A stretch of DNA of 64,000 nucleotides. Origin: Yamagishiella unicocca (lineage: Eukaryota > Chlorophyta > Chlorophyceae > Chlamydomonadales > Volvocaceae). Shown here piece after piece: positions 47,201 to 57,548 of this stretch (position 1 is its first letter; each line of letters begins with the position of its first letter). The DNA is taken from the NCBI GenBank assembly GCA_003116995.1, contig BDSL01000007.1, forward strand, positions 1,488,001 through 1,552,000, given 5' to 3'. Below the pieces are notes generated by a model that was not told the origin of the DNA, ran no database searches, and saw only the letters and a list, made by a program, of their open reading frames with translations. Made by a program: the position numbers and the translations under genes.

Positions 47201-49257
47201 ACTTGCTGCCACCGTCCTGCGCTGGTGCGAATGTATATCTCCCAGAAGGTAATTCGTCATTTTCCCGCACCCTCCCGCCTGGTCTGGCCCTCCGACCTCC
47301 ACAGGTCCAGCTGCTGCTGTTCTCCGCCACCTTCAATGACATCGTGAAGCGCTTCGCGGTCACCATCGCGCCGCAGGCCAACCAGGTGTTCGTGGCCAAG
47401 GAGCAGCTCAGCCTGGACGTCATCGCGCAGTACAACGTCCGGTGCGGCCACCCGCCCTAACCTCCTGTGCCCTCCGGCACCAGCCAACTCGCCTCAAACG
47501 TGTGCTTGCCGCCCCGACCCGCCGCCGCTGCTGCCGCCGCGGCAGCGGCGGTGGCGGCGAAGCCGCCGTCGCCGTCGCCCTCTCCTCGGTTCGCCCGGCT
47601 GATTCCCCGCGCTGTGCCCCACGCTGCCGCATTCCCCCACCTCAACTGCCCCCAGCATACCAAGCACCAGCTACACTTCCTATGTCGAGTAACCGGTCCC
47701 TTTTTGTAACCCCGACTGCCCTCAGCTGCCCGGACCGTGGCGCCAAGACGCGCGTGCTCAAGGAGATGATCTTCCCTAACTGCGAGCGCCTGGGGCAGAC
47801 AATGATCTTCGTGCGCACACGCGACACCGCCAAGGTGGGTTGATTGGCACGGGGGTAGCGCATGGTGGAAGGTGGCACGAAGGTTGAGACTGGGTTGGAT
47901 TGGGTTGGGACGAGTCGTTTGTTCAAAACGCTATGTCGCGATTCTGCTGCCCGCTAACAAGCCCCCCACACCTGGACCTCCCGCCACCAGAGCCTGCACG
48001 CCGAAATGGAGCGGGACGGCTACAAGTGCACCTCCATCACCGGCGAGATGCAGCACGCGGAGCGAGACCGTGTGGTGCAGGAGTTCCGCGACGGCACCAC
48101 CAAGATCCTCATCTCGACCGATGTCCTCTCGCGCGGCTTCGATGTCAGCCAGGTGTGGCCCGCGGAGTGTGGGTCTGGGCTGGAGGCCACCTGCGGCGCC
48201 TCCTGGCGTGATTCTTGGCAGCGGGTGCTCGGTAGCGGGTGCTCGGCAGCGGATGCTGGGTAGCGGGTGCTCGGCAGCGGATGCTCGGCAGCGGATGCTG
48301 GGTAGCGGGTGCTCGGTAGGCTTCCTCGCCGATGGCATGCTGGACCAGGTCGGAACAGGAGGAAAAGGGGCGCCCATTAAAGTCTGCTCGGTAGGGGGTG
48401 CTCGGTAGCGGATGCTGCGTATATATACAAGGTAATCAGCTCCTCGCCTCCCCTCCCTCCCCCAGGTGACCCTCGTAATCAACTACGACGTCCCGGTGGA
48501 GCGCGATGGCACCACCCCCGCCTACGAGACCTACCTCCACCGCATCGGTCGCTCGGGCCGCTTCGGGCGCAAGGGAGCGGCCTTCAACCTCATGTGTACG
48601 GCCCAGGTGCGCGTGCCCGCCCCTCCTGGGACAGGGGGGTAGGGCCTGGGCACCGACAGCGGCTTCCGAGCTGTCATGTTCACGCACGCGGGGGCTGCAG
48701 ATCGGGTTCGTTGCTGGTTGGGCTGCGATGATGAGACACGAGCTCGCGGCCCGAGGGGAGGGGGCGCGGAGGGCGGCGGCCTAGCGGCGTGCGGCTTGAG
48801 CGGTGGCTGGCGCGGCGCAGTGTGGTGGCTGGACGCTGGTGCTGCCTGCCACAAACAGGCGGTGCGGCGATCCGCCATCACGCGCGTCGTGCCGGCGCCA
48901 GGACAGCGCATGTTCGGCTGGTCGATCGTAACCCCGCCCACCCAGACCCCGATGAGGGCGCAACTAATGATTTGTGCGTGTCTGAGCAGCTCTGCCGCGG
49001 TTCGGACCCCTGCTGTTTCCATGTGGACCGCCACATGGCCCGTGGGGCGCTGCTAAGGGCCCTCTCCTAGGCGGCGCCGTCAGTACTGCGATGCCGGACG
49101 CTTAACCAACATTGGTCGCCCCTCCGCCTGCACCTGCTTGCTGTGGCAGGACACCGAGGTGATGACCAAGATCTCGTCGTACTTCAAGAAAGATATTGCG
49201 GCAATCAAGTGGGACGACGAAGACGAGTTCGTTGGGGTGCTCAACAAGACGCTGTGA
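44224..49257 (+). CDS. DBP5: DEAD-box RNA helicase DBP5 (DDX19/LOS4)
   Basis: DBP5 remodels mRNPs at the cytoplasmic face of the nuclear pore during mRNA export, using ATP and Gle1/IP6. Coding exons: 44224-44226 (ATG only, tentative), 44311-44353, 44570-44685, 45300-45392, 45607-45672, 46098-46249, 46567-46747, 46892-47062, 47305-47441, 47726-47834, 47991-48152, 48466-48606 and 49150-49257; 493 residues. Motifs: [12 protein letters not shown] (Q-motif region), AHNGSGKTT (Walker A, the DBP5 variant with GSGKT), [50 protein letters not shown]; the C-terminus ends [11 protein letters not shown]. From exon 3 on, the model is firm. The first coding exon rests on an ATG directly followed by GTGTGT and an in-phase exon [19 protein letters not shown] at 49288-49292 is the likely poly(A) signal. 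Confidence 0.93.
45393..45472 (+). repeat. 20-bp array built on the donor site (DBP5 intron 4)
   Basis: From the donor GTGAGTGG, units GTGGGTGCTTGTGGACACGG (45401), GTAGGTGTTTGTGGACACGG (45421), GTGGGTGCTTGTGGACACGG (45441) and a diverged GTGAGTGCTT... (45461) follow at exactly 20 bases. Every unit begins with a plausible 5' splice site. Confidence 0.9.
46506..46535 (+). repeat. Shared intron motif copy 1 (DBP5)
   Basis: GTCGAGTTACCGGTTCTTTT followed by ATGTAAACCCC, 31 bases before the acceptor at 46566. It matches 47684-47713. Confidence 0.75.
47684..47713 (+). repeat. Shared intron motif copy 2 (DBP5)
   Basis: GTCGAGTAACCGGTCCCTTT followed by TTGTAACCCC, 12 bases before the acceptor at 47725. 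Same orientation and acceptor-side position as copy 1. Confidence 0.75.
48219..48319 (+). repeat. 13-14 bp minisatellite (DBP5 intron 11)
   Basis: Units of GCGG(G/A)TGCT(C/G)GG(T/C)A, about seven copies, with a further fragment at 48389-48416 in the same intron (48153-48465). Confidence 0.9.
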
Positions 49258-49287
49258 GGGCTTACGTGGTGTGAGGGCCCTATGACA

Positions 49288-49292
49288 TGTAA
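49288..49292 (+). other. TGTAA poly(A)-type signal of DBP5
   Basis: 31 bases after the DBP5 stop, within GACATGTAATGTG. The short distance makes it a good candidate, though the 3' UTR would be unusually short. Confidence 0.5.
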
Positions 49293-51201
49293 TGTGAGGG
49301 CCGTGTGATGTTTCAATCCTGTTTTACTTCTGCGGCTGGTCACACCACCAGCAGAGCTCCTGCAGCGAGCGCGGAGCGCAAGGCCAAGCAGCCAGGAATG
49401 CACAACCGAATGGGGGGCTGAGGAGCGACATCGACGTCGACGGTGTTGATGGTTTGGACGGGAGCTTGACAGACGCTTTGCTGCCGGGCATGTGTGTTGT
49501 TACACACGGACGCAAAGTTGGCGGGGGTTGCAGAAACGTTCCAGCTACCGGTCGCTCATCGGGGCGTGACGACCACTGACGCACTGACATATGTTGGCGG
49601 TGGTCGGGTCAACGCAGCCACGCCACCTGGCGGCATCCTTCGCGGAGTGGCATCCCCCCCCTAGCGCCATCACGGCGGTTGCTTGCAGTTGCTGAACGAT
49701 TGAACTACTGTGGCTGGTGTGGGCACATGTCCCGTGGGCACATGTCCCGACGTGTGCAAGGTACTGCCGTAATCGTGATTTATGACGGCCTTTAGACGGC
49801 ACTGGGTTAGGACGCGGACGAAGCAGCACCGGCTGCGAAGAGCTGGGTGAGGGATGTTGTCTGTCTGTGAAAGAACGCAGAAATATCGCTGGCTGGCAAT
49901 GGGGTGAGGGTGGGGAGTCTGATTCCTGGCGCCGGCGCTTTTCGCTGGCAGACGCCACGTGCGTGCCCGCGCATGTGAAACCGGCACAATAGTGCTGGGG
50001 CGCTGCGGGCGCCCCTGCACTGCGGACGAGGGCGTTGCATTCAGGTGTAATGCAGGGGCATGAGCGCTGCAGACCGCGTGTGAGGCTGATGCGAATATGC
50101 TACCAATGTTTCCCAAATGGCCACTTCCCTTCGAGATTTGGACGGAGCAGCAAACTGGAAGCAGCTGAATGAGAAATTTACCGTAAACTGTTTAGTGCCG
50201 AGTCGGCTGCAACTGAACTAAGCGCGTCAGGTCCAAGTTCCGAAATCCAATTTGCGCGCAAAAACACAAATTGGAGATTTGAGCAAGACTACAGTGCGTG
50301 CCCGATGGCTCTGTCTCCCGGTCTGAAGCCCACTGTAACAAGGATTTACCTTTCAAGTGTCGGGTGGTTCGCCCAATGGTTCTACCTCAGGTATGGAGTC
50401 CACCGCAACGAATAGTACTCCTGCTACCACGGTTGATGGATCGGCACTGTGCAGGACGCGCGGGCCAACCTCGACATGTAGGAGAGTGTGAACGGAATGA
50501 ACGCACTCACTAAAAATTGTGACCGCCCCGTTCTAGCAGGCGTTTCAGCCTTCCCGCGGCATTCCCGCGCCCACCGTCGGTTCCACCAGGACACATCACA
50601 CGCACACTCAGTAACTAAACACGAGAGAACGCAGGTTCAGCTTCCAGTCTTGTGTCGACACCGCGCCAAGAGGTTCGCCTCCGCCACAACGGACGGATGC
50701 TCTAGGGGCCATATGTCAAACGTTCGTGCTGCGCCCGTCTCTCACGCAGCAGCCAAGCCGGACACGGTCGAGGGGTGGACACGCACCATCACCCACCATC
50801 GCAACACGTCGCTTAAGACCGCCTCGCAGCCCTCGGCCGCCTACGTGCTTCACGACCCCTGCACCGCCTGTCGCCTGGCAGCTGTCACGTCATTAGTCAT
50901 CTCGATGCAAACCCGCGGGGACGGGTCTTCCGAACTCACACAGTCAAACACTCCCTATTCTACGTTGTAGAAGGCACCTTACTTGTGGGCCACACTCCTC
51001 CTTGCACATCCTCTTCTCACAACGGCCCTGCTATCGCCATATACCTTGCAGACGAGCGGTGGTAGGATCATGGGCTCGAAGGGATGCTGCTCAGAGCGCC
51101 ACCGGGCGCACTTTCAGGCACAAGTCCAGCACGACACGAACAACTCGGTCCCGGTCCGCCACCCCATCCACCGCACAGCATTCAGTCCGTGCCAGGCCCA
51201 T
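49293..51201. other. Convergent intergenic region between DBP5 and CHLI
   Basis: About 1.9 kb, holding the CHLI 3' UTR. No frame has recognisable protein character. Nothing else noticed. Confidence 0.55.
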
Positions 51202-54200
51202 TTACTCCATGCCGAACACCACCTTAAACACGTCCCGCACGCGGTCACCATCGTCAATCTCCGCCAGCGGGTCTTTCCGGAGGCGGTGGCGCAGGCAGAG
51301 GGGGATAACGCGGTAGATGTCCTCGGGCGTCACCTCGGTGCGGCTCTCGAAGGCGGCCAGCGCCTTGGCAGCGCGGTTGGTCACAATGTCACCGCGGATG
51401 CCGTCCACGTTGAGCTCCGAGCAGATCTGCGAGATCTTGACGCGGTAGTCGTAGTTGACGTCGCACTGCTTCAGCAGCTTGCTGGCCTCCACGATGCGGG
51501 CGGTCAGCGCGTTCTGGCTCACCTCGTAGTCCTTGCTGCAGGGCGGAAGGGGAGGGAGGGAATGAGGCAGGGGCATGGGTGTGGGTGACGTGCGCGGAGG
51601 AGGTAGGCCGCGGGCACTCCGGGGTAGGTGGCATGCAACGGTAGGAATCGGAAACCAATGCCCGAGAGGTGACCCAGCAGGGCACGCCCGAGAGGTGACC
51701 CAGCAGGGCAACTGCACCACTCAAGGCTACGCGACAATGCCATACGGAGGCGGCAATGGAGCACGTACCGGAAGGTCGCGGGGCTCTCATCGAAGGTGGA
51801 GCGCTGCGATACGATTTGCACGCGAAGGCGAGGCTCCTTCACGGTGCCGATCTGGGCGTGCATACCGAAGCGATCCAGCAGCTGCGGGCGCAGCTCACCC
51901 TCCTCAGGGTTGCCTGTGGGCAGGGGGCCGTGAGCGTGTCAGAACGTCCCTCCGCTTGAGAAAGGAAGCAAAACAGAGTCCCTGAGCGTGTCAGAACGTC
52001 CCTCCGCTTGAGAAAGGAAGCAAAACAGAGTCCCGCACCAACAGGTACCCTGTTCCCATCCTGTCGCCAACGTATCCCAGTCCTTTCCGTCGTCCGAATC
52101 CTCGTCGCTCCACACCGAGCTGCGCGTCCTGCAGCCCGTGCCCGTCTGCCAGCCCAGCGCAGCCCAGCCCTGCCCAGCCTCACCGGAGCCGACCAGGATG
52201 AAGCGGGCGGGGTGGCTGATTGAAATACCCTCACGCTCCACGGTGTTCCAGCCGCTGGCCGCCGAATCTAGCAGCACGTCCACCAAGTGGTCGTCCAGCA
52301 GGTTGACCTCGTCCACGTACAGGATGCCGCGGTTGGCCTTGGCCAGGAGGCCGGGCTCGAAGGCCTTGACACCTGAGACAGCGGGCGGCAGGGCGAGAGA
52401 GGCATACAGCAGGAGGGACGGTGTCAGTGCACACGTAACGGGACGGAGAGCGCCATGAGAGCGAGCCAGCGCGCGCTGCAGGGAGGGCCTTGAGGGTGCC
52501 CAACAGTGTTGTTGCAGCACCACCCGAGACCACTGGCTGTCCGGACCGCCGTGCAGTGGGGTACACCAGGCAGTGCACTGGGACCGCAGCCATAGTCGAT
52601 CCCACATTTCCACCGACTGTTGCTGCTGCTGCTGGCACTGCCGCGCTGCTGCCACCGCCGGCTGCTGCTGTTGTCAACCTCTGGACCACCACGACTATCT
52701 GATGAGCAGGAGGGCTTCAGGGCCACATCATTGCAGGCCATGCCATTGTGGTGCGGGCATAAAGAGGCGGAGTCCGCCCTCAGTTCCCCACACCCTTCAC
52801 ACACGCCTGGTTAACGTAACCCGTGTGCACCCGTGCTGCCCTGTTGGCTGGCATGGCACCGCTATCATGCCGCCCACCAAACACCAAATTCGTGGTTGTG
52901 CGCATCGTCGACCAGTCAGCGGCCACAAAGACGGCTTCTCTGCTATCATCATTGCAGCACCGTCGTGGGTGCCAATGCTAAGCGTGACGGGCGGGCGGCC
53001 ACCTAGGCGGGGAAGTGGCTCGTCGATGTTGGGTTTAGGGCCTGGGCCCGGGCGACTAGCCTAACGCCACCACCACCACCACCACAGTGGGCACATGCTG
53101 GCTGTTGCAAACACGACGATGAACAACGGCGCTTTTAAGAACACTGGTGGTTTTCCCTACGTAGCAGGGCTCAACCCATGACAGCCTTTCGCCGTCTGGG
53201 CGCTGCATTGCGGCGAACAGTGGAATGGGGTCCAAGCCCAGGCGGTGCGTAGGCTTCGGCCGCTTGGCGTTATGAGCCACATCAAGGCCCGCTACGACCG
53301 TTGTACAAGCTGGCAATCAGCCTCTTCGCACCAGCTGCTGCCTGGACCGTTGTGACTGCTAGCTCCCTGATCGGCTGGCCAGTCAGTTAAATGTCTGGCC
53401 GCTTAACGCTTGCTGTCAGATACGAAATGAAGTCCACGCACCAAATGAGAAACAGCCTTCCCTCCGGCCAACCCTTTGGCAATGATCGCATCCCGCCCTC
53501 AACCTCGCATGGGGCAGGCAGCCGTCGACCCGCCCGCCGCACCCTCCGCACCCACCCTCCGTCAGCGCCTTCTCAATGTCGATGGTGCCGCACACTCGGT
53601 CCTCGGTGGCGCCCAGTGGCAGGTCCACCATGGGGATCTTCTTGGTGCCCACCGGCAGCACCGCACCCGACTTGACGCGAGTGCGGACCTCCTCCGACAT
53701 GAGCTCGGGGTCATCGGGGTCAGAGTTGAAGGGGTCGTTGGCAACCACCTTAACGAACGGAGGTGATGGTGGGAGGTGGGGGTAAGGAAGGGGCGGAGGC
53801 GGACAGGGCGGTCAAACCATGCAGGCTAGGGTTGTAGACCGGGGCTTGGAGGATTGGTGGTGCGTGTGCTTTTCGAGATCAATTTGCAGTGGCCGTCCTC
53901 GGTCACTTGCTCGCCGCTAGGAACCTTACCACCCCCTCCCCCCTCCGAGGCACCACCGCAGGATCAATCAAGGCGGCTGGTGAGGCAGCTGCGCGATACA
54001 AGATGCCTGCCCGTGAATCAGAAAGGCATCAGAAAGCTGGTCGCACTTCGTTGACCTAAGTCCGTGACGCGCCTCCACGAAACACAACCAGGACCCAAAT
54101 CGTGCCAACGTGGCTGGCACATCAGTGTTACTGACATAAGCTATTGAAGCGTCGCGTAGCTGCGGTGTGCAAGCAAATTCCAAATGACGATATGCCTCGT

Positions 54201-55109
54201 GCGTGCGCAACCGTCACCAGGGAGCCAGCTGTACCTCGGGTCGGTCCCTGTGAGGAGTCCTTGAGACAAAACCCGGAGCTGTGCAGCATTCCGCGCTCCC
54301 TCAGGAGAGAGGCTCCATGCCAAGCTGCAAACGCGCCCCTGACGGATACAAAGGAGCCCCAACCGAAGCTCCGCGGTTCAGGTTGAATCCACCATCCTTT
54401 GAGACACCTCGCCCAGGGCCCCGAGGCGTACCTTCATCTCGGGCAGCAGGTCGGCCAGAGCACGAATCGTGGTCGACTTGCCAGTGCCGCGGTCACCCAT
54501 GATCATGACACCACCAATCTTGGGGTCAATGACGTTCAGAATCAGCGCCAGCTTCATCTCATCCTGGCCGACGATGGCCGTGAACGGGAAGATGGGCCTG
54601 GCCTGGCCTGCGCGACGTGGAGCGAGTGCGGCGAGAAAGTGTATGTTGCGTTGCAACCAGTTCCGCGGCGCAGCCCTGTTGCTGGTACCCCAAAGAGCTA
54701 CTTACCAAGCTCCTTCTCGGACTTGACCTCAGTAGCAGCGGCGGCCCGGACTGCAGAAGCGACAAGAGACGCCAATTCAGTAAACCGGAGTCCTAGATCT
54801 CGCACATAATTGGGACCTTATAACAAAGAATTAACTCACCCTGAAGCGCCGCGCGCTGGGGAGCAACAGGCGCACCCTGCACAAAGCACGGCTCGTGGAC
54901 ATGAGCAAGAATACTCGATTCTTGGGCTGAGCTAGATCCAATCTATTTAACAAAGGACTTTGAAAAGGTGAAATATGTCGCACCTGGAAAGGGGCGACGC
55001 GCAGGGCCACCACGGACTTAGCATTCACCGGGACCCGCACCGGCGTGCGGGCGCCCTGCTGCTGCTGGGCGACCACATTGCTGGCAGCGCTGCGCATGTT
55101 CAGAGCCAT
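51202..55109 (-). CDS. CHLI1: Magnesium chelatase subunit I (CHLI)
   Basis: AAA+ ATPase subunit of Mg-chelatase, which inserts Mg2+ into protoporphyrin IX at the first committed step of chlorophyll synthesis in the plastid. Eight exons in transcript order: 55109-54984, 54876-54840, 54750-54706, 54607-54432, 53748-53556, 52372-52184, 51913-51769 and 51535-51202; 414 residues, normal length. The first 60 or so residues are Ala/Ser/Arg/Val-rich with [13 protein letters not shown], a chloroplast transit peptide. Motifs: [19 protein letters not shown], Walker [27 protein letters not shown], Walker [41 protein letters not shown] (sensor region), and C-terminal [13 protein letters not shown]. All catalytic motifs are intact. 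It lies head-to-head with a plastid ferredoxin. CHLI1 rather than CHLI2 is chosen from the close match to the algal CHLI1 core and this neighbour. Confidence 0.96.
51661..51710. repeat. 26-bp tandem duplication (CHLI last intron)
   Basis: CCCGAGAGGTGACCCAGCAG+GGCA occurs at 51661 and 51687. Confidence 0.9.
51931..52034. repeat. 52-bp perfect tandem duplication (CHLI intron 6)
   Basis: TGAGCGTGTCAGAACGTCCC starts both units, at 51931 and 51983. I see no differences over 52 bases, so the event is recent. Confidence 0.95.
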
Positions 55110-55370
55110 GGTTGCTAATTTTGTACTGGTAAACAGGATCGGTCGGGGCCCGAAGATGGCCAAATTGCTTCCTTGCTGTGGATCTGCGACCCTCCCTGGC
55201 AGCCGTACAACATTGGAAGCTTACTCGCCTGGCGAATCAGGGTGTCAAACTTTAGCAGTTATCATGCAACTGCGTGACGTTTGTTAATCTATAGAATTGA
55301 CGTTTTGCACGGTGGAAAAGAAGCTTCCTTCAACCCACATCGCTGGTTTGTTCCTCCAACGGTAAAAAAT
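55110..55370. promoter_or_regulatory. Bidirectional promoter, CHLI and ferredoxin
   Basis: Only 261 bases separate the two ATGs. No canonical TATA is obvious. AT-rich patches flank both starts. Shared light or redox control is an inference from the two products. Confidence 0.5.
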
Positions 55371-55934
55371 ATGGCACCGATTGCAATTTTGCGCAGTTGC
55401 AATCCTGTCAGCACTTCGGCCCCGACCCAAGTCTGCCGACCAGCGTCCAGCCGTGCGCGCTGCGTGCGCGTGCATGCCAGCGACGCGTTCTGCCGCGACA
55501 AGGTGTCTTCGGTGCGCACAGATGTCAGCTCTAAGGGAGTCAACTACAAACTCACATTTGTTGGTGCTGACGGGGAGTCGCGCGAAGTCACCTGCCCAGA
55601 CAACCAATACATCCTGGATGCTGCCGAGGCGGCCGGATTGGACCTTCCCGCCACTTGCCGGGGCGGCATCTGCGGTGCGTGCGTTGCACGAGTAGCGAAG
55701 GGAAGCATTGACCCTTCAGACATCGCGGACCTCAGCTTCACGGTGTCCGACGAGGAGCAGGAGAAGGGCATGGCGCTGCTGTGCATGTCGCGAGCAACGT
55801 CAGACCTTATCATTGAGACCCAATCTGACTGGGGCTACTCGTTGGGAGTTGGGGAGTGGAAGGGAGCCACTGGCAAGTTCAGCGCCAAGCCCGACCCGCT
55901 GGTCGGCGTCAGCTGGACCGATCTCAAGAAGTAA
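55371..55934 (+). CDS. FDX3: Plastid 2Fe-2S ferredoxin with C-terminal extension
   Basis: Single exon of 187 residues. The start at 55371 is chosen because an Arg/Ser/Ala transit peptide follows (MAPIAILRSCNPVSTSAPTQ), ending near VRVHA. The frame is open 90 bases further upstream, but that sequence is AT-rich and leader-like. The plant-type iron-sulphur loop is TCRGGICGACVARV with Cys at about 96, 101 and 104, and the fourth ligand in LLCMSRA at about 138. The domain is complete. An extra 40 residues (SDWGYSLGVGEWKG... VSWTDLKK) follow the usual end, which excludes the main photosynthetic PETF. In C. reinhardtii, as I recall, FDX3 sits next to CHLI1, so the neighbourhood supports FDX3. TGTAA at 56354-56358 may end the transcript. 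Confidence 0.9.
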   Translation: MAPIAILRSCNPVSTSAPTQVCRPASSRARCVRVHASDAFCRDKVSSVRTDVSSKGVNYKLTFVGADGESREVTCPDNQYILDAAEAAGLDLPATCRGGICGACVARVAKGSIDPSDIADLSFTVSDEEQEKGMALLCMSRATSDLIIETQSDWGYSLGVGEWKGATGKFSAKPDPLVGVSWTDLKK

Positions 55935-57548
55935 CGAGTTGGGCCGATAAGGCATGGCCTTTCGACCCGCCCGTGCGCGCTCACGACGAGAGCTCAGACG
56001 ATTAGAGCCGTTCCCGCCGAATAGAGAGTAAGCGAAATAATGAGTTCCTGGGGGGGCTGGTAAACTGAGTAGCATGCACTTGGAATGGGGCTCAGACAGC
56101 GGGTGGTGACGAAGGACCTGATGTGCAAGCATGAGGTTATGGCGCTGCCGAATGGGGTCGCGTTTGGTTTGGCGCTCATTGCTTGCAGCATGTTGTTTGG
56201 CGCCCTGCCGCTGGCTTGCCCGTTGTCGCCAAGTCGTGCAACCAGCGATCGGGGCGGCAATTCGTCATGAACAGTTAATGAGTTCATGTATGGCTAGGTA
56301 CTTTGCGAAGGCGGTTCTGCGTGACGGCGGTGAGTCAGAAGCTGGTAACTTTTTGTAAGATAGCAGGAGAGCGGGAAGGCGAGGCGCGGGGGCATGGCTG
56401 GGGATACTCCGCACTGTGCCATGTTAAGCTGGCGACATGGAGGCATGGAGGCCTGTGTGCTGTCTGAGGCAGCTAGTATAGCGAAGTGAGAGAGCCTAGC
56501 GTTGCGATGAGTTGGCGAGCTCATAACGTTTGGCTTCGCTTGATGCCGAAACTGTATACGCTGTCATAATGGCAACAGGAGAACAATAAGTAGACAGAGT
56601 GTACCGTATGTAACGTCATAGGATACGGCTTTCCTAGCGCTCCCCAGGTGGCGGTACAAATGGGCGTCGTATCAGATCGCATCCAGCTTCACACCGCCAC
56701 ATTAATCGCTACCTCCCTGCTATGTAACTGCGCAGGGCACTCCTACGTATACCTGATGAGCATGAGTATTATGACATTCGACACGAAACCTAACGCGCTG
56801 AAGGCTAACGGTGATAAGTAATCCAAACAGCATTGTAACGCCCTAAGTCTCTACCATAAACAGCATGCAACACTTGCACGTCACGAGCCCTGATTAAAAG
56901 CATGGACGTGAAGATGGCATAACGTGTGCCATTAGTTTAGCACTCGTTGAGATCCAGGCAGACAGATCCCTCGTTCCCGTTCACAGAGCGAAGAGCATTT
57001 CCACTTGCCCGTCGAGGGCATTCCTAGGGCATCTTTGGTGCCTGGCGTGCTGCGGCTGGTTTGAGATGATGGGATCTGTGCCACATGCATGAGCATGTTA
57101 CAGACGTAGGGCCCTCCCTGATCCTGTCCATTATCCCCGCGAATCGTTCGATCAGTTGGCGTGCGGCACGTGCGGGACGCGCACCAAACACATGCAACGC
57201 CCACCCGCCGTACATCTTCGGAGCGGTCGTTAGTGGCGTCACGCTGCTTGATCATACTGGCAACTTAACATTCCAATAATTAAGATCGCAGCGATACCTG
57301 CAAAAATCGCTATGCATCTGCTTTCAGCGGCAACTGCTTATCCATACCGGTATTGCATTTTGCCAATGGTGTGCCACTTCATTTTCGGGTCTTAGTTACG
57401 CCATTATTGGCATCGTTTCTTCTAACGGGAGCGCGCAGTGCTCAAGGAAGTTAAGAAAAGTTAGCTCTCGGAGCGGGTGTGACGGAGCCCAACAGCAAGC
57501 CAAGTCCGAATCTGAGGTCCAGCCTCAATTCATTGTGTCCCGATCGAA
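55935..57548. other. Intergenic region
   Basis: About 1.6 kb, AT-richer than the genes. It should hold the ferredoxin 3' UTR and the aminotransferase promoter. No gene, RNA or repeat recognised. Confidence 0.55.

Noticed and set aside
48990..49015. GCGGTTCGGACCCC as another Pol III B box in DBP5 intron 12
   Set aside because: No T-stem pairing and no A box upstream.
50488..51588. Plus-strand frames downstream of CHLI
   Set aside because: The part beyond 51202 is antisense to the CHLI last exon. The rest lacks protein-like features.
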